From Ischnura elegans (lineage: Eukaryota > Arthropoda > Insecta > Odonata > Coenagrionidae), in contig NC_060246.1 of assembly GCF_921293095.1 (NCBI RefSeq), positions 133,796,198 to 133,860,197 of the forward strand: a stretch of 64,000 nt of DNA, written 5' to 3'. Of the stretch, positions 35,341 through 49,900 are shown one piece after another. Position 1 is the first letter of the stretch. Each line of letters opens with the position of its first letter. The notes under the pieces are model-generated. The model searched no databases and was not told where the DNA came from. It saw only the letters and a list, made by a program, of their open reading frames with translations. A program made the translations under genes and the position numbers.

Positions 35341-38300
35341 CTCCCCATAGTTACTCCACTCATCACACTAATTGATTGCAAAATGCAAAGTTGCCTATAG
35401 TTGCAGAATTTACTTTGCCAACATTTGGATGACCCACAGACATGCATCATGTCTCAATCCTTCCAGTAGAGGTTTGACAATGAAAGGAAAACCCCAAATT
35501 TTCCCGTTTGAATCTTTGGGACTCATGAATGAGTGTGTGTCCGTATCCTAATGGATTAAGGAAAAGCAAGGAAAACCCCTCTTGAATGCCTTGTATCTGA
35601 TGTTAATCCCATACTCTCCTTTCTTTAAAAAGGGGTTGTTTCAGGCAGAAAGCCAATTTCTCTGTTAGGAAGGCAAACTCTCTGGGAATGGCCACAGTTG
35701 GTCACCTTCCTCTCTTCCAGATGGTCGGATAATCATGATGGTCATGAGGATATGGGCTCTAAATGAGGAGAGTTTGGGTCTCGCATTCCCTTGTTGGCCA
35801 GCGGCAGGCCCGTGCTGGGTCACCGGGATACTGGGACATATCCCGGTGCGCCGTCCAACCTGGAAATCTTTGGCACCCTCCTGTTCCAAAACTGACTAAT
35901 TTTACCGTCAGAATACCAACATTGAGCAGCTAATTTGATTTCAAAGGTGTCCCATTTAATGGCATAATAACATTGCCTTGAGTAAACAAAACAATAATAT
36001 AATTCTGGATCACACCAGTAGTCCCCCCCCTCCATAGTGCTGGTGCTCTCTGGCCATGGCTGTCCAGCATGGGCCTGGCCAGGGGTGGATGATTTATATT
36101 TGGGGTAAAGTAAATGGAGGGGGTGCATTCCTCAATACCATTAAAGGTTAACAAATCTAGTCCTGATGTCTCCTGGAGAGAATATTTGTTTCTATGTATA
36201 GAAAAATTGTCACTGACCATGATGTAAAAATATCATACATTGTGTGGGCAGAGTTTTCTTGTAGTTTACATCCAAATTTTGGCGTGAATGGAAACAAGCC
36301 ATCATATAAAGTGCATAAAAGCTCTATTCTAATGCCAATAGCTGTCTGCATCTTCAGAGTCCATACTAGCATAGAAAAATGTCAATATGTTAACACCTAG
36401 TTTGGCTCTGAAAAAAAAACTAAAAATATGAATTAAACTCCCTATGAAGCATTGAGATTTGAAATTAAGGAACAGTTTATATAAATGCATTCATATTTTC
36501 AATACTGGAATTTTATTAAGCCACTTACATATTTACACATTCATATGTGATGTACAGACAAGTCCCACTGTTTTACATGGTATTATGGGAGCTTAAATTG
36601 CCAGCTTTATACAGTCAAGTTAACAATAATTCATTTGGAGTACAAATTTACTTGGGGTTAACAATTTAAAAAATATATTCAAATAACATGCATTATACAT
36701 ATATATTTGCATGTTTAGGTTTAAGGTAGTATTTTATATAACATTTCATTATGAACACACAGCAGGAATGTACAAAAATGGTTCAAAACTTTGGCTTATA
36801 TTGAGATAAAACATTTAACACAATATCACAACATTACATAGCACTTATTTAAAAAAGGCTTTGAAAATATAAACATCTACTGTATAATTAGTTTTGGTAT
36901 ACTCAACACATTGTATCTACTCTGCATAAATACTAGCACTTGAAGAAAATTAATCAACAATAAAATTATTGCTATAAGAAAATAATATATACATTCAGGC
37001 TAATAATATTTGTAGGTATTTGGTTAATCTTCATAAAATAATTTCAAAACGCATATGTACATTTTCACTCATAACCTCTCTCCCTGAATAATGTGAAAAT
37101 AACCAGAATATAAATTTCTAATTACTCTGGAAAATATCTCATTATTTGGTATACATTTTGACATCCAACACACAGGGCAAATACATTTAACTAAACAAAA
37201 CTGTCTTAGCTAAAGGGGTTCTTTTTGTACTAACAGGGCTGTTTCTATGTTATTTCATGTGATTTATGTTGTATGTATATATGTGTAAGGTGGTGTCAAG
37301 TTAATTGTATTTTTCTGAAACTTAAGGAAATAAATCTCTCAGGAAATAAATATTCACAGATAAATACCAATTCATCCCGAAACCTCTAAACTCAAAATTT
37401 TCTAAAGAGGCAGCATCATTCAAGCGATTGCTGAATCCCAATCCATCTTAAATGAACACAAAGTTCATTAAGAAGTATCTGTCTTGCCTTTTAGCTAATA
37501 ATTATGGAATAATTACTAGAAATACAGATATTTCCGCAAATTCCTCTGAATAGGAGATGCACAGACTCTTAACCACATCCTTAGCAACAGTCTAAAATGT
37601 ATGTACTCTTTAATTTCTGTGACAAAAATTTTGTCATGAAATGTGTCTTACTTATCTGTCCCATGCAAGAACATATTCTATGTTTGACACTCATTTGTAA
37701 ATATCTTATAGCAACTCATTATTTAACTCACAAACTTGTATTTGTTTATGCTGTGCTATCTTATAATATTCAAGTATAGTATATGTTCACATCATTCTAT
37801 ACTTCAACTCGAGGCTGGCCACTTGGGGATCAAGGAAACAGTTTTCCCTGGAGGATAATAGTGGCCCCAAAGCACTTTCATTAGTGCTCTAAAACTTAGG
37901 GAAAAGATTAAAAAGAGGTACACAGCCCCAAACCCCCATATGTCTCTCGATAATCCTGGTATGGAGCTTGAATGAAACTAAACAAACAAATTCATTCACT
38001 CAGGTCAATATAATATGTATAGCATTTTTTAGCATTTCAAAAAAGAAATAAAATTAGAAAAAAATTAAAAGGCTTGAGAGAGTTCTATGGTTGACAAAAG
38101 TCAAGAATTATTTATTGCCAGGTAAGAGTACTCCCTTAAGTTAATTCAATGAAAATTAATCCTATTAAAAATTGTGATAAAGAAATTAATCACCTTGCCA
38201 CCAGAGGAAAACAGAAAAATTGTATGAGAGAATTTTGTGATTTGAGGTGGGATCAGAATGCTCATCATCTGGATGCGTTGGAAAGTTAAATCGAGAGAGA

Positions 38301-41255
38301 GAGGAATAGCATTCCTTTGTTAAATATAGTTTTTCTATTTCAATTCTAGATAAATTTCTAGATTTCCAATATCGTTCAACAGATCAATTTTCTTTGACTC
38401 AAGCACTCATAATTTTTCTCCCTATTCATCATCCATTGAATGCGGATAAAATATTTGATGGAGTATTTGCTGCAATTCATTTCCCCAGTGTTTCTGGAGA
38501 AACCCTAATGACAATCCTCATCACAGTCAAATAGGTACATATATTTATAATCTAAACATAAGCTTGAATTGAGGGACTGGTTTCAAAAGTTGTATAAAAC
38601 TCCCACTTGTAATAAATTGCACGTGTCACCATAAGATGGATCATTTTTTAATAATAAAAATCTTCACTTCATGTTAGGATAAGAACAGCTTAAAATGATT
38701 AATTCTTTTAAATCACAACTAATTCGTTAGCAACTAGTATGATTGACTTCTTTGAAACCCAATATATAACAGCTGTACAGATTCTACACAAGAAATCACA
38801 TCTATAGTCAGAATTGACTAGGTGAATTATTACAAACTTAAAAACAATGAACTAACCCAATATTGAATAAAATTGACATTACAAACATGATAAAATATTG
38901 TAAGGCATTCAAAAGATGTAGAATAAGTGATTAAATAACAAAAAATATAATAAAGAGCACAGTGAACATATTACATCTATGAAAGACGTGAAGAAATCCA
39001 AAGCAAAGCTTTAGAGCCTATTAATAGGGCATCAAAAATTCTGATTTAATGTGTTTCCCATTGTTTGAAATTTAGAGCTGATGGATAGAGCACAGAATTT
39101 TTCATTTCACTGCAACAGGGAAGTACAACAACTTTGCCTGATAGCTAATCAAGTTAGATATATATTTATAATCCTAATAGCAGGGCCGGCTATTGGAGTA
39201 GGCTGTATAGGGTGCTAAGCATGAGGAGGGTGCTAAATGGACCCCAGCAAGGCCACTGCATGAATATATACTAAATAGGCAGTGTAATACTACCTTTAAC
39301 ACTTAAAAAGCTCATGTCTGAGAATGACTCGAGTCGCATAATTCTTGTCAATGAGCTAAGCTTTGGTAGTGCTTGGGCTGCCGTAATTTCACGCACAAAT
39401 ATTTCCGCTTCTCTTGGTCTGAAACTCCAGTGACTGTCCCCTACCCCACCTATCCTTTTTACTATGTGTAGCACTTGAGCTTCTTGGTCACTTCACTTGG
39501 GCTCTATGCTCTTGTAGTATGAGAAACGTAAAAGCCCCAAGATTACAGACTATTTAATACAGCCTCATTGGGTAAGCGACAATGAGAGAAATATCAATTT
39601 ATCCCCAAAACCCAATTTATACCTAAAAATCTAATTTCTCAATCTATTTTCCAGGAGTACTGCGTAAACTATCAAAACATTGTTAAGATCGAGAATGCCC
39701 TGGTGAAGGTGGTGCCCACGTAAAGGTACATATTGTTTGCTTACACTTGAAAAATACCAACAACCCCTACTGCCAACAACTTAAAAAAGGATCCATATCT
39801 AGTATACAAATTTTTAGGGATAAATCAGGCAAACATGTTCTTAACGGTTATTATAAAGATTATAAAGAAAAATCCTATGAAGAAACTTGTTGGTTCTGGG
39901 CCTACTAGGAAATTTTATGGCAATATTTTTCAAGTTAGCAAATTTGTACATAGGTATACCTAACTGCACAACTTTTTTGCAATGTTCATTCACCAGGAGG
40001 CACTTCATTAAACATACTTAGTTTCATATTTTCATTGTTCACACCATACTAATCACTCACTTGGTCCCATTCTTACAACTTAAATATTACTCTTTAACTA
40101 CATCACACTCGACACATAAATATGATAAATCTGGTCCCAAGGAAGTAGGTATGTACTTCAATAATTTTTCATTGAATCGCCTCTAATTCTTTGCTTTGAT
40201 TTCTTTCATAGATAATCTTTTCACATTATGTTCAAAGTAGCTCTGGAAATGAAACCTGAGAATAAAATCTTATACCAATACTTTTTGACTTAGATAAAAA
40301 TCTGGTCATATAATGCCAAATTAAATGAAATATACAATCAATAAGGGATGCATCAGAATGAGAAAGGCTGATTTTATGATTACATAACATACACAAGGCA
40401 TTATCTTTTAAGCGAAAGAAAGTGTGGTCATGCATCATTTCACATCATGATCACACTATTAGCCCACCATGAAAGAGATGTTGCTCCACCGTTTCGTTGG
40501 TATATATATTACTAAACAATATTCACCTTTAAACTGGATTTGGAATACTCTGAGCTTTACCAACAACTCACTCAATATTTTATTAAACCTGAGCACTATA
40601 TTGAAACTGAATTGTTATTTGCATGGGATAAGACAAGCCAATCAAAGTCCTGACCTCCTCCATAGATATACATGTTCATATTCTATTAGGGGGTATGGTA
40701 GTTACTTCAAGATGCTCATTACCATAGAGTAGATACTTCTCTTTTAATAGGTACCCAAAATTAAGTCCTAATCATTAGCTCGCAATTTTCATTGGAAGAG
40801 AATAACATTAAAATGATGACACATGGAATCTCTCATGAAACAATAAATGATTGCCAAATATTTATTGTTTTCACCAATCAATTTTGAATATACTTTCAAG
40901 ATGGAAGATAATTTTGTCTAACTGTTTGGTAGCATTAACTTTTTGACCAAGTGATAAATAAATTTTGTACATGCTAACAGTAGGCACTGCAGTACAAAAT
41001 AATTTAGTTGAAAATGTAAAATCAATAAATTTTGAAAAATTCTGGTATGAGATAGCTGATTAATATACCATCCGTCATTGGTCTAAAAATTCTCATTATA
41101 TCCATAATTTTTCACATCCAAACATCCTTAAATTCTAAGTCCACAGAATTTCATTGATAATTGCCAAAACCATTATTCTCTCTCGGTATGTTATCATCTT
41201 TTGACTTAAATTTTGGAGTTCATCACCTGGAAACATCTGGTCCTTCATTGAGTAT
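35341..41255. other. Downstream of cv-c, probable long 3' region
   Basis: No exon recognised. Uniform AT-rich sequence follows the cv-c stop at 41256; part may be the 3' untranslated region, with the minus-strand AATAAA at about 36509-36514 one of several candidate signals. 39180-39250 and 35790-35890 look like GC-rich scraps of mobile DNA. Confidence 0.4.
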
Positions 41256-44200
41256 TTAAACTTTACTTTCTGGTCCACTGGCAACATGTCGGAAAGACTC
41301 TCTGATGCGGGCTAAATGGTATGCCACTTGATGAGCATAGCTACGCTTGTACCAATCTGGAGTGCGCCCCCTGAGTGAAAAAAAATAATGTATGAAGATG
41401 GGCATCGGTATTTGACACTGATAATTATTATACTAAATGCAGGTAACACAATAACTAGCAGTTAAGTTGTTCATCATGGAAAAAATGCATACAGATAGAT
41501 TAGCAGATATGTAAGTAGTTAAAATAATCATGCAAGTAAGGTTTCATCACACATTCACCACATTTCAATGCTATAAAACACTGATTTTGGAGCAAGTTTT
41601 GACATACACTGAAATTTTACAACTCTCAATTGGGAGTCATAAAATTTCAGTGTACCTGAGATAGGTAAATCATCATGTTGTTATCATCAATCGTAATGTT
41701 ATATAAAATGTGTACAATTGTATTCATTGTATAAAATGTATACACCTGTACAAAATTTACACATTTTATACGCTTGAATTTTGTATAAAACCCTGTATAA
41801 TTTTTTTACAAATTTCTGTATACATTTTACACGGGGTTTTATACAAATTTTTCATAGGAGAAGATGATGAGGGTAAATCATGTTACACCCCCTCACACCC
41901 AGCTGATAAATAATTATTTGCCTAGATACCTCAGGTACAAGTAGGGAATAAAAGAAACAAATTTTATGATGGCATACAATTAATGCAAATACATAATATT
42001 TAAAATGGCACAAATTATTGGAATTTTAACTTCCGCTTGATCCCATTTATTGTAAACATGTCTGATTAACTTATCCTGAACAAGGGTAAAATATGTATAT
42101 AAATCAGTAACTCGTTATATCATTACATCCCATGAACATATTCAGATAGTATTTATGGTATCCTTCATGTTTTTTGGAATCAATGAAAATGGGTTGCATT
42201 TTATCACCATGAGCAACAAATTTGTTCCAATTATCTTCAGCTCACCATGGTAGGGAGACCAGAAGATGATACATAGATTTTCTTGGAGTCTGGTATCGAA
42301 TCAAGCATTATGAAAAATTAAGGCAAAACCTAAAATGCAATACTTGTTCTACAGATTCACGCCTTAAAAAATAGGGTGGTTTCCTATTATTTTTTTATTG
42401 CCTAAATCGAAAGATTATTACTCCTGGAGTACGTATTTCACGCTTTTAGATTTTTAAATTACGATATCTATTTTTCGCGATTAAATGAAAAGTGAAAAAT
42501 TTCAAGCGCACGAAAACGTGACGCGTTAGTATGAATGCCGGGAAATCTCTCCGTGTGGCGTATTTCTGGTTCCCACTGCCGCCCTGTGAGGTGACCTTGA
42601 GGCGAGTTGAGCGCTGATACGATGCAGGCTGCTAGCGGGTAGCTGAGTACCCTGCTGGCTGGTAGCGCTTGGCTTAAATAAGGATTATTAATACCTTATC
42701 AAATGAAGAAAACTTTCCGACCTTAGCCAGTTTTAATAAGTGATTATTAAGACATGTTTCCCTGAGCTCTGCGCCTCATGCATGCATTGGTAACCTCAGA
42801 CGATGTATAACTCCTATCCTCTCGTATAGAAACTAGGTCCCTGTGACGTCACGTGGAGTGGCATCGCATGGGCGCCAATCTGGCCCTTTTCAAATGAGGA
42901 TAAAAATGGACCATAGCCATTCGTCTAAACCGGTACTTCTAAAACGAAATAATTTGTACATTATGAATACAGTAATGGTGGGTAACGAATCGCAATCAAT
43001 GCCTTTCGTTTTCTTTGATGAAGGAAACTACCCTATTGCCCCAGACATGTAAAACCTTATAAATATGATATCTAGTACACAGGACCCTCTCTAAAGACCT
43101 TGAAAAGAGGATATACAGGGGAATTCTACCTTTCTGCCCCTCCCATCAGAAAAGAGTATCTGTATGTTTTACACATAGGGAGGAAGACTTACAATTTAGC
43201 TGCTTCAGCAAAAGGGCTAAGGACTGAATTTTTTCTCACGGTCATTTGTATAATTTTAGGTAGCAGAAAGGATGGAAGAATATCAGGAAGAGAACAGCTT
43301 TAGCAAAGGAGGAGTTTAGAATAAAGGACAAGAGAATTGTATGTTGAAGTTATAATGTTCATCCAGTTGAATTCCCAAGTTTGCAGTTTGATTCAGAGAT
43401 GGCGCTGCAACGCCGTTTTTGTAGTTATGTATGTTACCAAGGGAGACAGCAAAAGAGGAAACCTATAAAAGGAAAAGACTAGCATCTGCAACTAAAACAG
43501 AGTTATCGTAATGTTTCTTAAACAAATTAATGTGTTCAAGAATATTAATTTCAATATTGTTAGGTGAAGAAAGGCTGGTGAATACGTATCATAGCATGGA
43601 CAGTTACAGTTAATGGTGCAGAAATGTGGAAGAAGGACAAGAAGAGAATGGATGTGTTCAATACATGTGTATGAATTGGAGAAGGTGAGATGGGTAAATA
43701 AGGCAAGGAAAGATGAAGTGCTTCATGTAGTGTGGGAGGAGGAGAAATTCTTAGGGGAAATACAGAGTATATAGAGGGTTTTGATAGAGCAAGTACTGAG
43801 CATGTAAGAGGGATGGGATACTGAAAACTGTAGGATGAAGGAATGTTGGATAGACAGGGAAGCAGCAGGAGAGTACATATAGTCTTTACACGTAGAATGA
43901 CAGAAAATATGTAGACCTTATAGTGAATTAAAGAGGGAAATTCAGAGCAGGAGGGTGGACAGATCAGGGTGATTATCAATACGATTTTAGAAAACTCACC
44001 CTACCTGGTAGAATACTATATAATCATAATAAGAATAATATTACCGCATGCCACATGACTCTATAGGTGATAGCACAATAGAGACACTCACTTGGCGTCA
44101 ACTCTGGAGAGGTGAATGATTCTGGACCGGCCAGATCCACATGGGGTTACAAGGTAGCGAGAGGCAAGTACCACGCCGCGCACGCTGCCAGCCAAAGGGG

Positions 44201-46912
44201 GAGCTGCAGGGTGCTCCACTGATGCCTCTATGACTGCACAACCTCCCCTATCCAAATCTGTCCTCCAACCCCTGTGAAACAAAACACATTAAGTAATCAT
44301 CAGGCTACAGATATCACCAAAGAAAAAAATAGCAAAATGATGAGGTACCAGGTAGGAAATGGGGTGGTATTTCATTGGTGAGGAAATAACAAATATGGTC
44401 ACCAACAGGATATTTTAACGCACAATGTAGTTTTTCTAACCCAATAAAAAATGATGGCTACAGCTAATGAGGTTTCCTCCATAGAAAAGAACAAATGAGG
44501 GCTGGAGCTATGGCAGGGAATGGGAAACGACCATTGCTCAATCAGTATATGTACTCGGGTTTATGGTATCCCTCTTGAGAGCCAGCCCTGATTAAGCTCT
44601 ACTTGGGGGTATTATTATTATTTTATTTGCCCAGCGATCTAGTACATTGAATAATGGCCCAGGTATAAGGCACATTAAATCATACAATATATACATACCG
44701 TATTTGCACGAATCTAAGACGAACACGATTCTAAGACGACCCCCCCTTTTTTGGAACTACGCTTGGGAAAAATTTTTTTCCTAATAACAATACGAATAAG
44801 CGATGAATGCGGGAATGTTTGGGTAGGTTGCCTATGTCACAGGAAACGCAGGCTTCTTGGCGCGTAATTATGCATAGATTTTAGCGCGTAATATTTCTTA
44901 CAGGAATATTTCTTAGCAAAATTAATTATGCTAAATTACTGTTCAGCTATTTTGACGTTGATTTTTCATTGTATAGCTAGCAGGTGTCAAACTCAGGTGA
45001 CCATGATTTTTCCGAAGTAAATTATGCAACCCGATTGACGTCGAGAATTATGCAACCCGATTGACGTCGAGAATTTTGCATCCGATTGTAAGACGAACCC
45101 TCTTTTCTGCATGAGGTAGGGGGGAAAAAAACCTCGTCTTAGATTCGTGCAAATACGGTATAAATACGTGCATAACAAACAGTATATTTCCTCATACACA
45201 TATTTAAATTAAAGTGTTAAAGAGCATCATCTAGATATTCATCAACTGAATAATACATTTTATTGAGTAAAAGTTTTTTCAACTTATTTTTGAACAAGAT
45301 AGCATCATTCACATTTTTAAGATCAGCAGGCAAATTATCAGGTATAAATCGAGCAAAAAAAAATCTCTGGCTAAATGAAAAATTTTTTATCATAAAAATT
45401 TAAAGGTAGAATTGAATGATCTGATTGTTGCTGCGGTATAACCTAGTGATTTATCACCATCAGAACAGTGGTGTCATAGTGCCGGAACGTCGTTCTAGCT
45501 CTGGTAAACAAAAGGCATAGTAGTCAAATAACACTTTTATCAATTTTGTTGCCTCAAAATTTCTAATTTAAACATTCATAATCAAAACAAAAAATTTAGT
45601 AATATAATGTAAATAATAACTTGTAATAAAAAAACACAGACTAATAATATTTTACTTCAAAAGAAAGTTAAGGAAAGTGCGTTCCGGCACTGCTAATTTT
45701 GCCATGACGTCACTGCATCAGAGCTACATATAGTGATGTAAAAAAATGTTTAGTGCTGCTAATGTGGAAAGTAATTCCCTCTGCAAGGCTCTGAAGGGAA
45801 AGGGTTAAATTGGGAGGAAAACTTAACTACATACAGATACCTTGATCATATACTGCACACTTGAGTAGCACTTGCTTCATGTTGTGTGCCATCACAACCC
45901 CAAGCATGAACCTTCACTTTATGGAGGCTTACCTCAAAACACAATAATCCCTTGGAGGAAGAGGGGCAATACTAGCTCGAACATATTGGAACAGCTCTGC
46001 ATCTAACTTCCCTTCTTCATCGTCATCATCAAATCCTTTGTTGCTGATTTTTAACCTTCTACATTTTAGTAATGCTGGATCCCAAAGATGTCTTTCTGAA
46101 AGCAGTCTACAATGGAAAAGAAGAAAAAAATGAAATATGCATGGACAAATTTCCATAAATAATATCAAAAGAGTGAATATAATACCAATGAAGTGAAAAA
46201 AGAGGCCAGGGTGCAGTAATGACACCTATGCAAATGTTTTTATTTAGAAAACTTATACTAGTAGTAAAGGAACAAAATTTCAATGATGGAATTAGAAGCT
46301 GTATTTCTTTATAATTCTAATCTTATGATAAATTTTCAAATAGAGGGCAGTATAGCACAGGCACTAGGAAAGTAAAAAATTGAGGGTAACAATAAAAAAA
46401 ATAACACGATGACTAAGGCTTTATTGCACATAGTTCCACTTATATAGAAAACAAGAGAGTATAAAAAAAAAAAACATTCAACAGAAAACTATCTTTGGCA
46501 TTAAATCTTTATTTTAAACCAGCTCAAATCTCCTAAATAATACTTCACTTTGTTAATACTCTCAAATACACTCTCAATATGTACATATATCATTGCTAAT
46601 GGCCCACAAAAATTCTTTTTATGCAGTTATTTTTTAATATTTTACTAAGGACTTAAATAAAAGTAGAATTGAATACAAAATATACATCAGAGTTAGAAAA
46701 AAAAGATGTAAACGGAGGGTAAGATTCGAACATACCTTCTGGCAACTTCAGGAGGTGGAGCTTCTACATCGGCCTCTATCCGCCACAGCCTCAGAGGATG
46801 TCCATCACCCACCTTACGCCACCATGCTTCTACTCCTTCAAGTCCTCTCCACCCACTGTTTTCCCCTCCACCACCCATATTTATACTGACCCAGCCAGCT
46901 CCAACACGATTT
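41256..46912 (-). CDS. cv-c: cv-c exons encoding the START domain and C-terminus
   Basis: Four exons, 46736-46912, 45933-46106, 44092-44271 and 41256-41370, each joined in the same phase (two bases carried over). They read GWVSINMG...WWRKVGDGHPLRLWRIEADVEAPPPEV, then LLSERHLWDPALL...ELFQYVRASIAPLPPRDY, then GWRTDLDRGG...GVVLASRYLVTPCGSGRS, then GRTPDWYKRSY...SGPESKV and stop. This is the complete START fold of the DLC family in the expected order. The START exons have more Gly and acidic insertions (GFDDDDEEG) than vertebrate DLC1. Confidence 0.93.
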
Positions 46913-49900
46913 CTGGAAACAAAAACAAAAAATCATTAAAATGCCACCTCTTCCTCAACTAGTTTCTCAAAACCCTTCTCCAGAAAATGAAAAATACATT
47001 AGGCAGTAGGTTTTATGGCCAAAAAGAAACAAGCTATAAATATACGATAGAGATTTTTCTACGCAAGCAAATATGACATGCACGCAAAGCGGATATTCCT
47101 GTCAATTATTCCCTTGAGGGTGAAGCACTTCTTTGTTTCAGAACCCAAAACAGCAACAAACACAATTACCTAATTACAAATGAACTTCACTCGTGCCTAA
47201 GAAATTAAATTCATCCGCTCAACAAATAAGCACAGCTACATCACAAGGAAAACTTTATACTGGCCAAAGAGCAATGAATAGCATTAACATAGCAAACTCC
47301 TGTTGCAGAGGATAAACCCATTTCTGTCACTCAATAAAAGCTGTTTTTTTTATGGCAATGGGATTGATGTGATAAGAACTCAACTGCATGAGCAAACATA
47401 TATCATCAATGGGTATAAAAAAATCTAACAAACACTTAGTACTAAGGAAAACTCAACTCAAAGTTAAGAGAAGAGTATATCTGGTAAATACATTCACATG
47501 AAAGGGTGAGCACAATGGATTTGTAATACTAAGTTCCTCTAGTGCACAGTTTTCCATCTCCTTGTGACCATGGAAAGATTAATTGACAAGTTTAAAAATG
47601 ACATCTTACCTATCACGGACTTCTTTCAACAGAGAGGCAATGCAGGCCCTAAGATAAGCCCGCCAGTCAGCCCCCATCTCCGATCCCAGCTCCCCAAGAC
47701 TCACTGGCACACTCTCCTCCAAGCTACTAAATCGACAACAAGACAACATTTCATCAGGTACCTGAAAGAAAGAAAAATTACTCAATAAGTTTACAAGTAT
47801 TTAATTTCTTGAGGTATGCAAGGGAAATGATCACACTGAAATGCATGTTTGTCAAGAGCATAAAAATATTTGGGCTACAATCATCCTCAGCAGCAAAGTC
47901 ATTATTAATTTGTAACCATGATACAGAAAACTTAACTGAAGATGGATATTTGAAATGATAAGTATTCATTAATATAGTGGCTACATTATATTTTCAAGTA
48001 ACTCTTTTTTTTTTTAAGAGTGGAGTTTTCTGAACTAGAAATTTATTTTACTTGCCACGACTTTAAACCGTCAGGTGGAGCCAACAGGCATTTTCATATG
48101 AGGAAGACCTAACATCAGGTATACCTGTCATAGATTTTTCAGTGCAAATGTCTGGACGTTGGCTCTAGCTGATGTGAGGGAAGGTAAGTGACCACTGAGG
48201 TAGCAATTGTCAGATGCATTCAGGCCCTGCCTGAGACCCAGTTTAGTGGGACCTTGGGGACACTCCCCAGCAACTAAGCCTGACCCTCCCACTCATTTAT
48301 GATCATCCTCATCGCAGGAATCCGTTGCGAAGTGGTTAATTGTAAATGATTTTTACCGAGCTAAATACTACAATTTTTTATACTTTGAAATAAACTTCCT
48401 TTCGTTCTGCCCATAAGCAATTTTTAAACGAAATTTTAGCGTTAAAAATAATGGACTTTGGACTTATAGTCTTAGTATGTTGTGTTCACTACCTTTGCTG
48501 TTATTAACGCTAGAAATCCATTAAAAATTCCACAATGCTTGTAAAATTTTCAGAAATTCTTTTAGAAGAGTAAATTATTGAAATCAAATGCAATATTTGG
48601 TTGAAAAAAATGCTGGTAACGTAATATGCTGACCGTGGATTCGTGCTAAGGTAGGGTTAGAAGGTCTAGTCCAGTGGCTGAAGTAAGGGCTGGGTGCTCT
48701 GTTGAATTGGGTCCTAAATCTGAGGGACGAAAATACCAGGATAACTCTACCCCAAAAAAAGAGCTCCGCACAGAGAGACTTCAAATATTCTTATGCTACT
48801 CGTAGCATGGAAAACATTTCCCTATTTTAGGCACCGGCAGGAAAGGGTTAATTTGTAGCATAATTGAGAATTCACAAAAGAAGTGAAGCATAAGAATACC
48901 ATTTTCTTTGCATATTCATACCCTGAATAAAGAATTCTGCTCCTGCAGAAGGAAATGCAGGCAATCATGAGCTGCCCTGCTTTGGCTCAACTCTCGAGGA
49001 TCTGGCATTCCAATTGCTGCTGACATGGTATCCATAGAAGCTGATCCCACAACTACCACCGCACCTGTTGAGGCTCCCATTTTTTTCAGACCGCGTCGTT
49101 TTGGTGTCCCACCTGATTGATTTGCATTTTGAGCAGGGCCTAATTTTATCCACCAAAAAAAGATAAATTTAAAAATCAATAGTCATAATATTTACACATT
49201 AAACTTTCAAAAAATAGCAGTATGAATTAACAAAACAACCCTACAATGTTAGAATAATTTCTTTACACATTGGTCGAAAACAGTATGTTTACTATGAAGA
49301 ATAATAAATTTTAATGTTACTTTGAAGTTAAGTGACAACAGCAGAAGTGATAAAATAAAGATAATTCATTTTGTCCAAAGATCTCACAAAAAGATATAAG
49401 ACAAGTCAAAAAAGTAGATTAATGAATAACGGTACATAGTTCACAATAATCAAGGTAAATGCTATGTACAACTAATGTTACATTTAATATTTTTTCAACA
49501 TAAAAATAGTGATGCTGGTTAAAAAGAGAGATACATTTTATAGTCAGCTAGACATTCATCCACACAATAGAAATTCTTTTTGCACAGGAATACTTTCAAC
49601 TTCCCTTCACAGGACAGCATTGATTCAAATGGAACTCCCATTTAGTGCAGAACTTTTCCGTAAATTCGGAGGCCCATTTCTCTTCAACCTAACTTAGCTC
49701 TGTTTTTCCTCACTGATAACAGAGACTTCCATACCACATGACCAAGGTTTTTTCCCCCCTCCCTCTTCTCTGTTAACCAATCCGTTCAACCTAATTACCT
49801 TCCTCCCTACCCCTCCTTGCCTGGTATAAAAGGATGTGATGGACCTCTGTAGAGTTCACCTGAGGATGACGTCTAACGTTGAAACCATGGTCGTGAATAA

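Noticed and set aside
43560-43979. 139-residue minus-strand open frame
   Set aside because: Low-complexity, hydrophobic shadow of a LINE relic on the plus strand.
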